Shown: in pieces, positions 45,401-61,844 of the stretch
Numbering within the stretch: position 1 is the stretch's first letter
Layout of the letters: every line of letters begins with the position of its first letter
Made by a program: the position numbers and the translations under genes
The notes under the pieces: generated by a model
Database searches by the model: none
Told to the model about the DNA's origin: nothing
What the model saw: the letters and a program-made list of their open reading frames with translations, nothing else
Assembly (NCBI GenBank): GCA_037962975.1
Contig: JAYKXN010000101.1
Location: 62,001-126,000, forward strand
Origin: Clitoria ternatea
Lineage: Eukaryota; Streptophyta; Magnoliopsida; Fabales; Fabaceae
Direction: 5' to 3'
DNA length: 64,000 nucleotides

Positions 45401-48400
45401 ATAAACATAAAATAACATAATATGTTGATAGAAAACGAAGCAGTGACGAGACGTCTTTTCTTTTTAAAAGTTCTATAGAATATTTATAAATACTTTTAAT
45501 GTTGTTTTGGATTCCATACAATAATAGTACATGATAATTTTCGTGCGTGCGTACGTGCGTCCATGCATGCGTGTGCATTTATGAAGTCTTTTCGAGTTTT
45601 TTAGTCGTTTTATAACGAGAATATTATTATTTTTACAAATAGCATTCTTAAATGGATTCAGTCATCTTTGATATCAATTTTATGTTATTATTTTTATAAA
45701 TATTATTCTTAATTAGATTCTCTCACTTTTGCTATCAATTATTAATAGAAGATGATTAATTCCCTTTTCCATTTATTCATAGTAAAGATCAATAGTAAAA
45801 GAATCTGACAAAAATAATTAACAAATTATATATTATTAATAATTATATTCTTTTATTTTTTAAGGTTTATTTAGTAGGAGAATCGCGTAAAGGATCACAT
45901 CAAGTTTTTATTTTAATAAACAATATAAATAATATATTTTATTTTTCCTTAATTTTTAATGTATTTTCTCTTATCCTTTTTATGAGACGTGTTTTAGAAT
46001 TTTTCTTGTTAATTTTATATGACTTCTTTCAATTTACAATGTGCATTAATTATTTTTTTAACACATACCCTTTTTAATTAATCTTGAAACTATTTATATC
46101 AGTGGAATATGAAATAATCATTGATCGTTCTTCCTTATTATTCATTGTAATTTTAAAAGTATACCAAGAATAATTGACAAATTTAATATGTTTACCTAAA
46201 ATAACCAAATTTCTTAATAAACATAAAATAACATAATATGTTGATAGAAAAAGAAGTAGTGGCGAGACTTCTTTTCTTTTTAAAAGTTCTATACAATATT
46301 TTTAAATACTTTTAATGTTGTTTCAGATTCCGTACAATAATAGTACATAATATTTTTCATGCGTGCGACTGTGTGTCCATGCATGCGTATGCATTTATGA
46401 AGACTTTGTGAGTTTTTTAGTCATTTTATAATGTGAATATTATTATTTTTACAAACAACATTCTTAAATGGATTCAGTCATCTTTGATATCAATTATATG
46501 TTATTATTTTTATAAATATTATTCTTAATTAGATTCCCTCGCTTTTGCTATCAATTATCAATAGAAGATGATTAATTCCCTTTTCTATTTATTGATAGTA
46601 AAGATCGATAGTAAAAGAGTCAAACAAAAATAATTAACGAATTATATATTATTAATAATTATATTCTTTTATTCTTCAAGGTTTATTAAGTAAGAGAATC
46701 GCGTAAGCGATCCCATCAAGTCTTATTTGATCCATTTAATTTAAAAGGTATTAATATTATTAAAAAATATAATATTATATTTTATTTTTCCCTAGTTTTT
46801 AATGTATGTTCTCTTATCCTTTTTATGAGACATGTTTTAGAATTTTTCTTTTAAATTTAATATGACTTCTTTCAATTTACAATGTGCATTGGTTATTTTT
46901 TTTAACTCATACTCTTATTAATAAGTGGAATATGAAATAATCATTGATCTTCCTTCCTTATTATTCAATGTAATTTTAAAAGTATACCAAGAATAATTGA
47001 CAAGTTTCATATGTTTACCTAAAATAACTAAATTTCTTTATAAACATAAAATAACATAATATGTTGATAGAAAAAGAAGTAGTGGCGAGACGTCTTTTCT
47101 TTTTAAAGTTCTATACAATATTTATAAATACTTTTAATGTTGATTTGGATTCCATACAATAATAATACATAATAATTTTCATGCGTGCGTACATGTGTCC
47201 ATGCATGCGTGTGCATTTTTGAAGTCTTTGTGAGTTTTTTAGTCGTTTTATAATGTGAATATTATTATGTTTACAAACAGCATTCTTAAATGGATTCAGC
47301 CATCTTTGATATCAATTATATGTTATTATTTTTATAAATATTATTCTTAATTAGATTCTCTCCCTTTTGCTATCAATCATCAATAGAAGATGATTAATTC
47401 ACTGTTCCATTTATTGATAGTAAAGATCGATAGTAAAAGAATCAGACAAAAATAACTAACGAGTTATATATTATTAATAATTATATTCTTTTATTTTTTA
47501 AGGTTTATTTAGAAAGCGAATCGCGTAAGCGATCACATCAAGTCTTATTAGATCCATTTAATTTAAAAGATATTAATATTATTAAAAAATATAATATTTT
47601 ATTTTATTTTTCCTTAGTTTTTAATGTATTTTCTCTTATCCTTTTTATGAGACGTGTTTTAGAATTTTTCTTGTTAATTTTATATGACTTCTTTCAATTT
47701 ACAATGTGCATTGATTATTTTTTTCAACACATACTCTTATTAATTAGTCTTAATACTATTTATATCAGTGGAATATGAAATAATCATTAATCTTTCTTCC
47801 TTACTATTAAATGTAATTTTAAAAGTATACCAAGAATAATTGACAAGTTTAATATGTTTACCAAAAATGACTAAATCTCTTAATAAACATAAAATAACAT
47901 AATATGTTGATAGAAAAAGAGGTAGTGGCGAGACTTCTTTTCTTTTTAAAAGTTCTATACAATATTTATAAATACTTTTAATGTTGTTTTAGATTCCACA
48001 CAATAATAGTACATAATAATTTTTGTGCGTTCGTACGTGCGTCCATGCATGCGTGTACATTTATGAAGTCTTTGTGAGTTTTTTAGTCGTTTTATAATGT
48101 GAATATTATTATTTTTACAAATAGCATTCTTAAATGGATTCAGTCACCTTTGATATCAATTATATGTTATTATTTTTATAAATATTATTCTTAATTAGAT
48201 TCTCTCACTTTTTCTATCAATTATCAATAAAAGATCATTAATTCCGTTTTCCATTTATTGATAGTAAAGATCGATAATAAAAGAATCTGACAAAAATATT
48301 TAACAAATTATATATTTTAATAATTATATTCTTTTATTTTTTAAGGTTTATTTAGTAAGAAAATCACGTAAGGGATCACAACAAGTCTTATTTGATGCAT

Positions 48401-51049
48401 TTAATTTAAAATATATTTATTGTAATAAAAAATATAAAAAATATATTTTATTTTTCTTAGTTTTTTATGTATTTTCTCTTATCCCTTTTGTGAGACGTGT
48501 TTTAGAATTTTTCTTGTTAATTTTATAAGACTTCTTTCAATTTACAATGTGAATTGATTTTTTTTTCAACACATACTCTTATTAATTAAGCTTGATACTA
48601 TTTATATCAGTGGAATATCAAAAAATCATTGATCTTTCTTCCTTATTATTCTTTGTAATTTTAAAAGTATACCAAGAATAATTGACAAGTTTAATATGTT
48701 TACCTAAAATAATTAAATTTCTTAATAAACATAAAATAAAATAATATGTTGATAGAAAAAGAAGTAGTGGCGAGACTTCTATTCTTTTTAAAAGTTCAAT
48801 ACAATATTTATAATTACTTTTAATGTTGTTTCGGATTCCATACAATAATAGTACATAATAATTTTCGTTGGTGCATACGTGCGTCCATGCATGCGTATGC
48901 ATTTATGAAGTCTTTTTGAGTTTTGTAGTCATTTTGTAACGTGAATATTATTATTTTTACAAATAGCATTCTTAAATGGATTCAGTCATCTTTGATATCA
49001 ATTATATGTTATTATTTTTATAAATATTATTCTCAATTAGATTCTCTCCCTTTTGCTATCAATTATCAGTAGAAGATGATTAATTCCCTTTTTCCATGTA
49101 TTGATAGTAAAGACCGATAGTAAAAGAATCAGACAAAAATAATTAACAAATTATAAATTATTAATTATCATATTTTTATTTTTTAAGGTTTATTTAGTAA
49201 GAGAATCGCGTAAGCCATCATATCAAGTCTTATTTGATCCATTTAATTTAAAATATATTAATACTATTAAAAACTATAATATAATATTTTATTTTTCCTT
49301 AGTTTTTAATGTATGTTCTCTTATCCTTTTTATGAGATGTGTTTTAGAATTTTTCTTGTTAATTTTATATGACTTCTTTCAATTTACAATGTGCATTGGT
49401 TATTTTTTTCAACATATACTCTTATTAATTAGTATCAATACTATTTATATAAGTGGAATATGAAATAATCATTGATCTTTCTTCCTTATTATTCAATGTA
49501 ATTTTAAAGTATACCAGGAAAAATTGAAAAGTTTAATATGTTTACCTAAAATAACTAAATTTCTTAATAAACATAAAATAACATAATATGTTGATAGAAA
49601 AAGAAGCAGTGACGAGACGTCTTTTCTTTTTAAATACTTTTAATGTTATTTTGGATTCCATACAATAATAGTACATGATAATTTTCATGCGTGCGTACGT
49701 GCGTCCATGCATGCGTGTGCATTTATGAAGTCTTTTCGAGTTTTTTAGTCGTTTTATAACGAGAATATTATTATTTTTACAAATAGCATTCTTAAATGAA
49801 TTCGGTCATCTTTGATATCAATTATATGTTATTATTTTTACAAATATTATTCTTAATTAGATTCTCTCACTTTTGCTATCAATTATCAATAGAAGATGAT
49901 TAATTCACTATTCCATTTATTGATAGTAAAGATCGATAGTAAAAGAATCTGACAAAAATAATTAACAAATTATATATTATTAATAATTATATTCTTTTAT
50001 TTTTTAAGGTTTTTTTAGTAAGAGAATCACGTAAGGGATCATATCAAGTCTTATTTGATCCATTTAATTTAAAATAGATTTATTTTAATAAAAAGTATAA
50101 AAATATATTTTATTTTTCCTCAATTTTTAATGTATTTTCTCTTATCCTTTTTATAAGACGTGTTTTAGAATTTTTCTTGTTAATTTTATATGACTTCTTT
50201 CAATTTACAATGTGCATTGGTTATTTTATTCAATACATACTCTTATTAATTAATCTTGATACTATTTATATCAGTGGAATATGAAATAATCATTGATCTT
50301 TCTTCCTTATTATTCAATGTAATTTTAAAAGTATACCAAGAATAATTGACAAGTTTAATATGTTTACCTAAAATAACTAAATTTCTTAAGAAACATAAAA
50401 TAACATAATATGTTGATAGAAAAAGAAGTAGTGGCGAGACTTCTTTTCTTTTTAAAAGTTCTATACAATATTTATAAATACTTTTAATGTTGTTTCGGAT
50501 TCCCTACAACAATAGTACATAATAATTTTCGTGCGTGCGTATGTGCGTCCATGCATGCGTATGCATTGATGAAGTCTTTGTGAGTTTTTTAGTCGTTTTA
50601 TAACGTGAATATTATTATTTTTACAAATAGCATTCTTAAATGGATTCAGTCATCTTTGATATCAATTATATGTTATTATTTTTTTAAATATTATTCTTAA
50701 TTAGATTCTCTCACTTTTGTTATCAATTATCAATAGAAGATGATTAATTCACTTTTCCACTTATTGATAGTAAAGATCAATAGTAAAAGAATCTGACAGA
50801 AATAATTAACAAATTATATATTATTAATAATTATATTCCATAAATTTTTAAGGTTTATTTAGTAAGAAAATCACGTAAGGGATCACATCAAGTCTTATTT
50901 GATCCATTTAATTTAAAAGATATTAATATTATTAAAAAGATAATATTATATTTTATTTTTCCTTAGTTTTTAATGTATTTTCTCTTATCCTTTTTATGAG
51001 ATGTGTTTTATATATTTTTTTTTCAACACATACTCTTATTAATTAAGCT

Positions 51050-52739
51050 TGATACTATTTATATCAGTGGAATATGAAATAATCATTGATCTTTCTTCCT
51101 TAATATTCAATGTAATTTTGAAAGTATACCAAAAATAATTGATAAGTTTAATGTGTTTACCTAAAATAACTAAATTTCTTAATAAACATAAAATAACATA
51201 ATATGTTGACTGAAAAAGAAGTAATGACGAGACGTCTTTTCTTTTTACAAGTTCTATAGAATATTTATAAATACTTTTAATGTTGCTTTGGATTCCATAC
51301 ATTAATAGTACATGATAATTTTCGTGCGTATGTACGTGCGTCCATGCATGCGTGTGCATTTATGAAGTCATTTCGAGTTTTTTAGTCATTTTATAACGAG
51401 AATATTATTATTTTTACAAATAACATTCTTAAATGGATTCAGTCATCAATGATATCAATTATATGTTATTATTTTTATAAATATTATTCTTAATTAGATT
51501 CTCTCACTTTCGCTATCAATTATCAATAGAAGATGATTAATTTCCTATTCCATTTATTGATAGTAAAGATCGATAGTAAAAGAATCTGACAAAAATAATT
51601 AACAAATTATATATTATTAATAATTATATTCTTTTATTTTTTAAGGTTTTTTTAGTAAGAGAATCACGTAAGGGATCATATCAAGTCTTATTTGATCCAT
51701 TTAATTTAAAATATATTTATTTTAATAAAAAATATAAATAATATATTTTATTTTTCCTCAATTTTTAATGTATTTTCTCTTATCCTTTTTATGAGACGTG
51801 TTTTAGAATTTTTCTTGTTAATTTTATATGACTTCTTTCAATTTACAATGTGCATTGGTTATTTTATTCAATACATACTCTTATTAATTAATCTTGATAC
51901 TATTTATATCAGTGGAATATGAAATAATCATTGATCTTTCTTCCTTAATATTCAATGTAATTTTGAAAGTATACCAAAAATAATTGATAAGTTTAATGTG
52001 TTTACCTAAAATAACTAAATTTCTTAATAAACATAAAATAACATAATATGTTGACTGAAAAAGAAGTAATGACGAGACGTCTTTTCTTTTTACAAGTTCT
52101 ATAGAATATTTATAAATACTTTTAATGTTGCTTTGGATTCCATACATTAATAGTACATGATAATTTTCGTGCGTATGTACGTGCGTCCATGCATGCGTGT
52201 GCATTTATGAAGTCATTTCGAGTTTTTTAGTCATTTTATAACGAGAATATTATTATTTTTACAAATAACATTCTTAAATGGATTCAGTCATCAATGATAT
52301 CAATTATATGTTATTATTTTTATAAATATTATTCTTAATTAGATTCTCTCACTTTCGCTATCAATTATCAATAGAAGATGATTAATTTCCTATTCCATTT
52401 ATTGATAGTAAAGATCGATAGTAAAAGAATCTGACAAAAATAATTAACAAATTATATATTATTAATAATTATATTCTTTTATTTTTTAAGGTTTTTTTAG
52501 TAAGAGAATCACGTAAGGGATCATATCAAGTCTTATTTGATCCATTTAATTTAAAATATATTTATTTTAATAAAAAATATAAATAATATATTTTATTTTT
52601 CCTCAATTTTTAATGTATTTTCTCTTATCCTTTTTATGAGACGTGTTTTAGAATTTTTCTTGTTAATTTTATATGACTTCTTTCAATTTACAATGTGCAT
52701 TGGTTATTTTATTCAATACATACTCTTATTAATTAATCT
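51050..52739. repeat. Identical tandem duplication of one 845-bp satellite A monomer
   Basis: 51050-51894 and 51895-52739 agree base for base as far as I compared them, including private variants such as atgttgactgaaaaagaagt and cagtcatcaatgatatc. Neighbouring monomers lack these variants. Confidence 0.85.
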
Positions 52740-55700
52740 TGATACTATTTATATCAGTGGAATATGAAATAATCATTGATCTTTCTTCCTTATTATTCAA
52801 TGTAATTTTAAAAGTATACCAAGAATAATTGACAAGTTTAATATGTTTACCTAAAATAACTAAATTTCTTAAGAAACATAAAATAACATAATATGTTGAT
52901 AGAAAAAGAAGTAGTGGCGAGACTTCTTTTCTTTTTAAAAGTTCTATACAATATTTATAAATACTTTTAATGTTGTTTCGGATTCCATACAATAATAGTA
53001 CATAATAATTTTCGTGCGTGCGTACGTGCGTCCATGCATGTGTATGCATTTATGAAGACTTTGTGAGTTTTTTAGTCGTTTTATAATGTGAATATTATTA
53101 TATTTACAAACAGCATTCTTAAATGGATTCAGTCATCTTTGATATTAATTATATGTTATTATTTTTATAAATATTATTCTTAATTAGATTCCCTCGCTTT
53201 TGCTATCAATTATCAATAGAAGATGATTAATTCCCTTTTCCATTTATTGATAGTAAAGATCGATAGTAAAAGAGTCAAACAAAAATAATTAACGAATTAT
53301 AAATTATTAATTATCATATTGTTTAATTTTTAAGGTTTATTTAGTAAGAGAATCGCGTAAGCCATCATATCAAGTCTTATTTGATCCATTTAATTTAAAA
53401 GATATTAATACTATTAAAAACTATAATATAATATTTTATTTTTCCTTAGTTTTTAATGTATGTTCTCTTATCCTTTCTATGAGATGTGTTTTAGAATCTT
53501 TCTTGTTAATTTTATATGACTTCTTTTAATTTACAATTTGCATTGGTTATTTTTTTCAACATATACTCTTATTAATTAGTATTAATACTATTTATATAAG
53601 TGGAATATGAATTAATCATTGATCTTTCTTCCTTATTATTCAATGTAATTTTAAAGTATACCAAGAAAAATTGAAAAGTTTAATATGTTTACCTAAAATA
53701 ACTAAATTTCTTAATAAACATAAAATAACATAATATGTTGATAGAAAAAGAAGCAGTGACGAGACGTCTTTTCTTTTTAAAAGTTCTATAGAATATTTAT
53801 AAATACTTTTAATGTTGTTTTAGATTCCATACATTAATAGTACATGATAATTTTCGTGCGTGCATACGTGCGGCCATGCATGCGTGTGCATTTATGAAGT
53901 CTTTTCGAGTTTTTTAGACGTTTTATAATGAGAATATTATTATTTTTACAAATAGCATTCTTAAATGGATTCAATCATCCTTGATATCAATTATATGTTA
54001 TTATTTTTATAAATATTATTCTTAATTAGATTCTCTCACTTTTGTTATCAATTATCAATAGAAGATGATTAATTCACTATTCCATTTATTGATAGTAAAG
54101 ATCGATAGTAAAAGAATCGGACAAAAATAATTAAAAAATTATATATTATTAATAATTATATTCTTTTATTTTTTAAGGTTTATTTAGTAAGAGAATCACG
54201 TAAGCGATCACATCAAGTCTTATTAGATCCATTTAATTTAACAGATATTAATATTATTAAAAAATATAATATTATATTTATTTGTCCTTAGTTTTTAATG
54301 TATTTTCTCTTATCCTTTTTATGAGACGTGTTTTAGAATTTTTTTTGTTAATTTTATATGACTTCTTTCAATTTACAATGTGCATTGATTTTTTTTCAAC
54401 GCATACCCTTATTAATTAGTCTTAATACTATTTATATCAGTAGAATATGAAATAATCATTGATCTTTCTTCCTTACTAATCAATGTAATTTTAAAAGTGT
54501 ACCAAGAATAATTGACAAGTTTAATATGTTTACCAAAAATGACTAAATTTCTTAATAAACATAAAATAACATAATATGTTGATAGAAAAAGAGGTAGTGG
54601 CGAGACTTTTTTTCTTTTTAAAAGTTCTATACAATATTTATAAATACATTTAATGTTGTTTCGGATTCCATACAATAATAGTACATAATAATTTTCGTGC
54701 GTGCGTATGTGCATCCATGCATGCGTATGCATTTATGAAGTCTTTGTGTGTTTTTCGTCGTTTTATAATGTGAATATTATTATTTTTACAAACAGCATTC
54801 TTAAATGGATTCACTCATCTTTGATTATATGTTATTATTTTTATAAATATTATTCTTAATTAGATTCTCTCGCTTTTGCTATCAATCATCAATAGAAGAT
54901 GATTAATTCACTTTTCCATTTATTGATAGTAAAGATCAATAGTAAAAGAATCAGACAAAAATAATTAACAAATTATATATTATTAATAATTATATTCCTC
55001 TATTTTTTAAGGTTTATTTAGTAAGAGAATCGCGTAAGCGATCACATCAAGTCTTATTAGATCCATTTAATTTAAAAGATATTAATATTATTAAAAAATA
55101 TAATATTTTATTTTATTTTTCCTTACTTTTTAATGTATTTTCTCTTATCCTTTTTATGAGACGTGTTTTAGAATTTTTCTTGTTAATTTTATATGACTTC
55201 TTTCAATTTACAATGTGCATTGATTATTTTTCTCAACACATACTCTTATTAATTAGTCTTAACACTATTTATATCAGTGGAAGATGAAATAATCATTGAT
55301 CTTTCTTCCTTACTATTCAATATAATTTTAAAAGTATACCAAGAATAAATGACAAGTTTAATATGTTTACCTAAAATGACTAAATTTCTTAATAAACATA
55401 AAATAACATAATATGTTGATAGAAAAAGAGGTAGTGGCGAGACTTGTTTTCTTTTTAAAAGTTTTATACAATATTTATAAATACTTTTAATGTTGTTTTA
55501 GATTCCACACAATAATAGTACATAATAATTTTCGTGCGTGCGTACGTGCGTCCATGCATGCGTGTGCATTTCTGAAGTATTTGTGAGTTTTTTAGTCATT
55601 TTATAACATGAATATTATTATTTTTACAAATAGCATTCTTAAATGAATTCAGTCACCTTTAATATCAATTATATGTTATTATTTTTATAAATATTATTCT

Positions 55701-58700
55701 TAATTACATTCTCTCACTTTTGCTATTAATTATCAATAGAAGATGATTAATTTCATTTTCCATTTATTGATAGTAAAGATCAATAGTAAAAGAATCTGAC
55801 AAAAATAATTAACAAATTATATATATTTTAATAATTATATTCTTTTATTTTTTAAGGTTTATTTAGTAAGAAAATCACGTAAGGGATCACAACAAGTCTT
55901 ATTTGATGCATTTAATTTAAAATATATTATTTTAATAAAAAATATATTTTATTTTTCTTAGTTTTTTATGTATTTTCTCTTATCCCTTTTGTGAGACGTG
56001 TTTTAGAATTTTTCTTGTTAATTTTATATGACTTCTTTCAATTTACAATGTGCATTAATTATTTTTTTCAACACATACTCTTTTTAATTAATCTTGAAAC
56101 TATTTATATCAGTGGAATATGAAATAATCATTGATCGTTCTTCCTTATTTTTCATTGTAAATTTAAAAGTATACCAAGAATAATTGACAAATTTAATATG
56201 TTTACCTAAAATAACAAAATTTCTTAATAAACATAAAATAACATAATATGTTGATAGAAAAAGAAATAGTGGCGAGACTTCTTTTCTTTTTAAAAGTTCT
56301 ATACAATATTTATAAATACTTTTAATGTTGTTTTAGATTCCGTACAATAATAGTACATAATATTTTTCATGTCTGCGTACGTGTGTCCATGCATGCGTAT
56401 GCTTTTATGAAGACTTTGTGAGTTTTTTAGTCGTTTTATAATGTGAATATCATTATTTTTACAAACAGCATTCTTAAATGGATTCAGTCATCTTTGATAT
56501 GAATTATATGTTATTATTTTTATAAATATTATTCTTAATTAGATTCCCTCGCTTTTGCTATCAATTATCAATAGAAGATGATTAATTCCCTTTTCCATTT
56601 ATTGATAGTAAAGATCGATAGTAAAAGAGTCAAACAAAAATAATTAACGAATTATATATTATTAATAATTATATTCTTTTTATCTTTAAGGTTTATTAAG
56701 TAAGAGAATCGCGTAAGCGATCACATCAAGTCTTGTTTGATCCATTTAATTTAAAAGATATTAATATTATTAAAAAATATAGTATTATATTTTACTTTCC
56801 ATAGTTTTTAATGTACGTTCTCTTATGCTTTTTATGAGACGTGTTTTAGAATTTTTCTTTTTAATTTTATATGACTTCTTTCAATTTACAATGTGCATTA
56901 GTTATTTTTTTCAACTCATACTCTTATTAATTAGTCTTAATACTATTTATATCAGTGGAATATGAAATAATCATTGATCTTTCTTCCTTATTATTCAATG
57001 TAATTTTAAAAGTATACCAAGAATAATTGACAAGTTTAATATGTTTACCTAAAATAGCTAAATTTCTTTATAAACATAAAATAACATAATATGTTGATAG
57101 AAAAAGAAGTAGTGGCGAGACTTCTTTTCTTTTTAAAAGTTCTATACAATATTTATATATACTTCTAATGTTGTTCTGGATTCCATACAATAATAATACA
57201 TAATAATTTTCGTGCGTGCGTACGTGCGTCCATGCATACGTGTGCATTTTTGAAGTCTTTACGAGTTTTTTCGTCATTTTATAACGAGAATATAATTATT
57301 TTTTCAAATATCATTCTTAAATGGATTCAGTCATCTTTGATATCAATTATATATTATTATTTTTATAAATATTATTCTTAATTAGATTCTCTCACTTTTG
57401 CTATCAATTATCAATAGTAGATGATTAATTCCCTTTTCCATTTATTGATAGTAAAGATCGATAGTAAAACAATCTGACAAAAATAAATAACAAATTATAT
57501 ATTATTAATAATTATATTCCTTAATTTTTTAAGGTTTATTTAGTAAGAAAATCACATAAGGGATCACATCAAGTCTTATTTGATCTATTTAATTTAAAAG
57601 ATATTAATATTATTAAGAAAGATAATATTATATTTTATTTTTCCTTAGTTTTTAATGTATTTTCTCTTATCCTTTTTATGAGACGTGTTTTATATATTAT
57701 TTTTTTCAACACATACTCTTATTAATTAAGCTTGATACTATTTATATCAGTGGAATATGAAATAATCATTGATCTTTCTTCCTTATTATTCAATGTAATT
57801 TTGAAAGTATACCAAAAATAATTGACAAGTTTAATGTGTTTACCTAAAATAACTAAATTTCTTAATAAACATAAAATAACATAATATGTTGATAAAAAAG
57901 AAGCAATGACGAGATGTCTTTTCTTTTTAAAGGTTTTATAGAATATTTATAAATACTTTTAATGTTGTTTTGGATTCCATACAATAATAGTACATGATAA
58001 TTTTCGTGTGTGCGTACGTGCGTCCATGCATGCGTGTGTATTTATGAAGTCATTTCGAGTTTTTTAGTCGTTTTATAACGAGAATATTATTATTTTAACA
58101 AATAGCATTCTTAAATGGATTCAGTCATCTTTGATATCAATTATATGTTATTATTTTTATAAATATTATTCTTAATTAGATTCTCTCACTTTTGCTATCA
58201 ATTATCAATAGAAGATGATTAATTCCCTATTCCATTTAATGATAGTAAAGATCGATAGTAAAAGAATCTGACAAAAATAATTAACAAATTTTATATTATT
58301 AATAATTGTATTCTTTTATTTTTTAAGGTTGTTTTAGTAAGAGAATCACGTAAGGGATCATATTAAGTCTTATTTGATCCATTTAATTTAAAATATATTT
58401 ATTTTAATAAAAAATATAAATAATATATTTTATTTTTCCTCAATTTGTAATGTATTTTCTCTTATCCTTTTTATGAGACGTGTTTTAGAATTTTTCTTGT
58501 TAATTTTATATGACTTCTTTCAATTTACAATGTGCATTGGTTAATTTATTCAATACGTACTCTTATTAATTAATCTTGATACTATTTATATCAGTGGAAT
58601 ATGAAATAATCATTGATCTTTCTTCCTTATTATTCAATATAATTTTAAAAGTATACCAAGAATAATTGACAAGTTTAATATGTTTACCTAAAATAACTAA

Positions 58701-61700
58701 ATTTCTTAAGCAACATAAAATAACATAATATGTGGATAGAAAAAGAAGTAGTGGCGAGACTTCTATTCTTTCTAAAAGTTCTACAATATTTATAAATACT
58801 TTTAATGTTGTTTCGGATTCCATACAATAATAGTACATAATAATTTTCGTGCGTGCGTATGTGCGTCCAGGCATGCGTATGCATTTATGAAGTCTTTTTG
58901 AGTTTTTTAGTCGTTTTATAACGTGAATATTATTATTTTTACAAACAACATTCTTAAATAGATTCAGTCATCTTTGATATCAATTATATGTTATTATTTT
59001 TATAAATATTATTCTTAATTAGATTCTCTCACTTTTGCTATCAATTATCAATAGAAGATGATTAATTCTGTTTTCCATTTATTGATAGTAAAGATCAATA
59101 ATAAAAGAATCTGACAAAAATAATTAACAAATTATATATATTTTAATAATTATATTCTCTTATTTTTTAAGGTTTATTCAGTAAGAAAAACATGTAAGGG
59201 ATCACAACAAGTCTTATTTGATGCATTTAATTTAAAATATATTTATTATAATAAAAATATAAATAATATATTTTATTTTTTTAGTTTTTAATGTATTTTC
59301 CCTTATCCCTTTTGTGAGACGTGTTTTGGAATTTTTATTGTTAATTTTATATGACTTCTTTCAATTTACAATGTGCATTGATTATGTTTTTCAACACATA
59401 CTTTTATTAATTAATCTTGATACTATTCATATTAGTGGAATATGTAATAATCATTTATCTTTCTTCTTTATTACTCAATGGAATTTTTAAAGTATTCCAA
59501 GCATAATTGACAAGTTTAATATGTTTGCCTAAAATAACTAAATTTCTTAATCAACATAAAATATCATAATATGGTGATAGAAAAAGAACTAGTGACGAGA
59601 TTTCTTTTTTTTTAAGATTTCTTTTTTTTAAAAGTTTTATACAATATTTATAAATACATTTAATGTTGTTTTGGATTCCATACGATGAAATCGTGCGTAC
59701 GTTCATCCATGGATGCGTGTGCATTGATAAAGTATTTGTGAGTCTTTTTAGTCGTTTAATGACTTGAATGAGTCATTATTTTTACAAATAGCATTCTTAA
59801 ATGGAGTTAGTCATCTTTGGTATCAATTATATGTTATTATTTTTATAAATATTTTAATTAGATTCTCTCACTTTTGTTATCAATTATCAATAGAAGATGA
59901 TTGATTCCATTTTCCATTTATTGATAGTAAAGATTGATAGTAAAAGAATGTGACTAAATTAATTAACAAATTATATATTATTAATAATTATATTCTTTTA
60001 TTTTTTAAGGTTAATTTAGTAAGAGAATCGCATAAGGGATCACACTCAGTCTTAATTGATTGATTTAATTTAAAATATATTAATATTAATTAAAAATATA
60101 AATAATATATTTTAATTTTCCTTAATTTTTAATATATTTTCTCTTATCCTTTTTATGAAGTATGTTTTAGAAATACTTTTAATGTTTTTTTGGATTCAAT
60201 ACAATGTTTTAGTTTTCTTTTTAAAAGTTTAATACAATATTTATAAATACTTTCAACGTTGTTTTGGATTCCATACAATGAAACTACTTAATAATTTTCG
60301 TGCATGCGTACGTGCGTCCAAGCATACGTGTCCATTTATAAAGTCTTAGTGAGTTTTTTTAGTCGTTTTATGACGTGAATGAATCATTATTTTCACAAAC
60401 AGCATTCTTAAATGGATTCAGTCATCTTTGATATCAATTATATGTTAGTATATTTATAAATATTATTCTTAATTAGAATTCCTTCACTTTTGCTATCAAT
60501 TATCAATAGAGGTTGATTAATTCCCTTTTTCCATTTATTAATACAAAAGATCGATAGTAAAAGAATCTGACAAAAATAATTAATAATTATATTCTTTTAT
60601 ATTTTTTAAGGTTTATTTAGTAAGAGAATCGCGTAAGGGATCACACCAAGTCTTAGTTGATGCATTTAATTTAAAATATATTAATATTAATTAAAAATAT
60701 AAATCATATATTTTATTTTTCCTTAGTTTTTAATGTACCTTCTCTTATCCTTTTTATGACATGTGTTTTAGAATTTTTCATGTTCATTTTTACATGACTT
60801 CTTTCAATTTACAATGCGCATTGATTATTTTTTTAATACATACTCTTATTAATTAATCTTGATACTACTATATCAGTGGAATATGAAATAATCATTGACC
60901 TTTCTTTTTTGTTATTCAGTGTAATTTTAAAAGTATACCAAGAATAATTGAGAAGTTTAATATGTTTATGTAAAATAACTAAATTTCTTAATCAACATAA
61001 AATAACATAATATGGTGATAGAAAAAGCTCTAGTGGCGAGACTTCTTTTCTTTTTAAAAGTTTTAAACAATATTCATAAATACTTTCAATGTTTTTTTGG
61101 ATTCAATACAATGAAACTACGCGCGTCCATGCATGTGTGTCCATTTATGAAGTCTTTGTGAGTTTTTTAGTCATTTTATGATGTGAATGAATCATTATTT
61201 GTACAAATAGCACTCTAAAATGGATTTAGTCATCTTTGATATCAATTATACGTTTTTATTTTTATAAGTATTATTGTTAATTAGAATTCTCTCACTTTTG
61301 CTATCAATTATCAATAAAGGTGGATTAATTCCCATTTTCCATTTATTGATAGTAAAGATCGATAGTAAAAGAATCTGACAAAAATAATTAATGAATTATA
61401 TATTATTAATAAATATATTATGTTATTTTTTAAGGTTTATTTAATAAGAGAATCGCGTAAGGGATTACACCAAGTCTTAATTGATGCATTTAATTTAAAA
61501 TATATTAATATTAATTAAAATTATAAAGAATATATTTTATTCTTCCTTAATTTTTAATGTATTTTCTCTTATCCTTTTTATGACATGTATTTTAGAATTG
61601 TTTATGTTAATTTTTATATGACTTCTTTCAATTTACATTGTGCATTGAATATTTTTTCAACGTATACTTTTATTAATTATTGTTCTTTCTTGTTTACTAT

Positions 61701-61844
61701 TCAATGTAATTTTAAAAGTATACCAAGAATAATTGACAAGTTTAATATGTTTACCTAATATAACTAAATTTCTTAATCAACATAAAATAACATAATATGG
61801 TGATAGAAAAAGCACTAGTGACGAGACTTCTGTTCTTTTTAAAC

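Larger units (their letters stand above)
40400..59400. repeat. Satellite A core subfamily
   Basis: In this interval the anchor reads gttgatagaaaaagaagtagtggcgag, the word before the alternating tract is aataatagtacataataatt, and monomers are 800-845 bp. Outside it the anchor reads ggtgatagaaaaagcactagtg and the corresponding word is aatgaaactacttaataatt. The change occurs near 39.6-40.4 kb and near 59.4-59.6 kb. Confidence 0.82.

Noticed and set aside
40249..58884. Recurrent minus-strand ORF of about 106 codons beginning MHTHAWTHVRTHE in many satellite A monomers
   Set aside because: It reads through the alternating gcgtgcgtacg tract and AT-rich DNA. It is broken or shortened in many monomers, has no known domain, no upstream promoter pattern and no separate conservation beyond that of the satellite. 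It is best explained as an incidental frame in repeated DNA.
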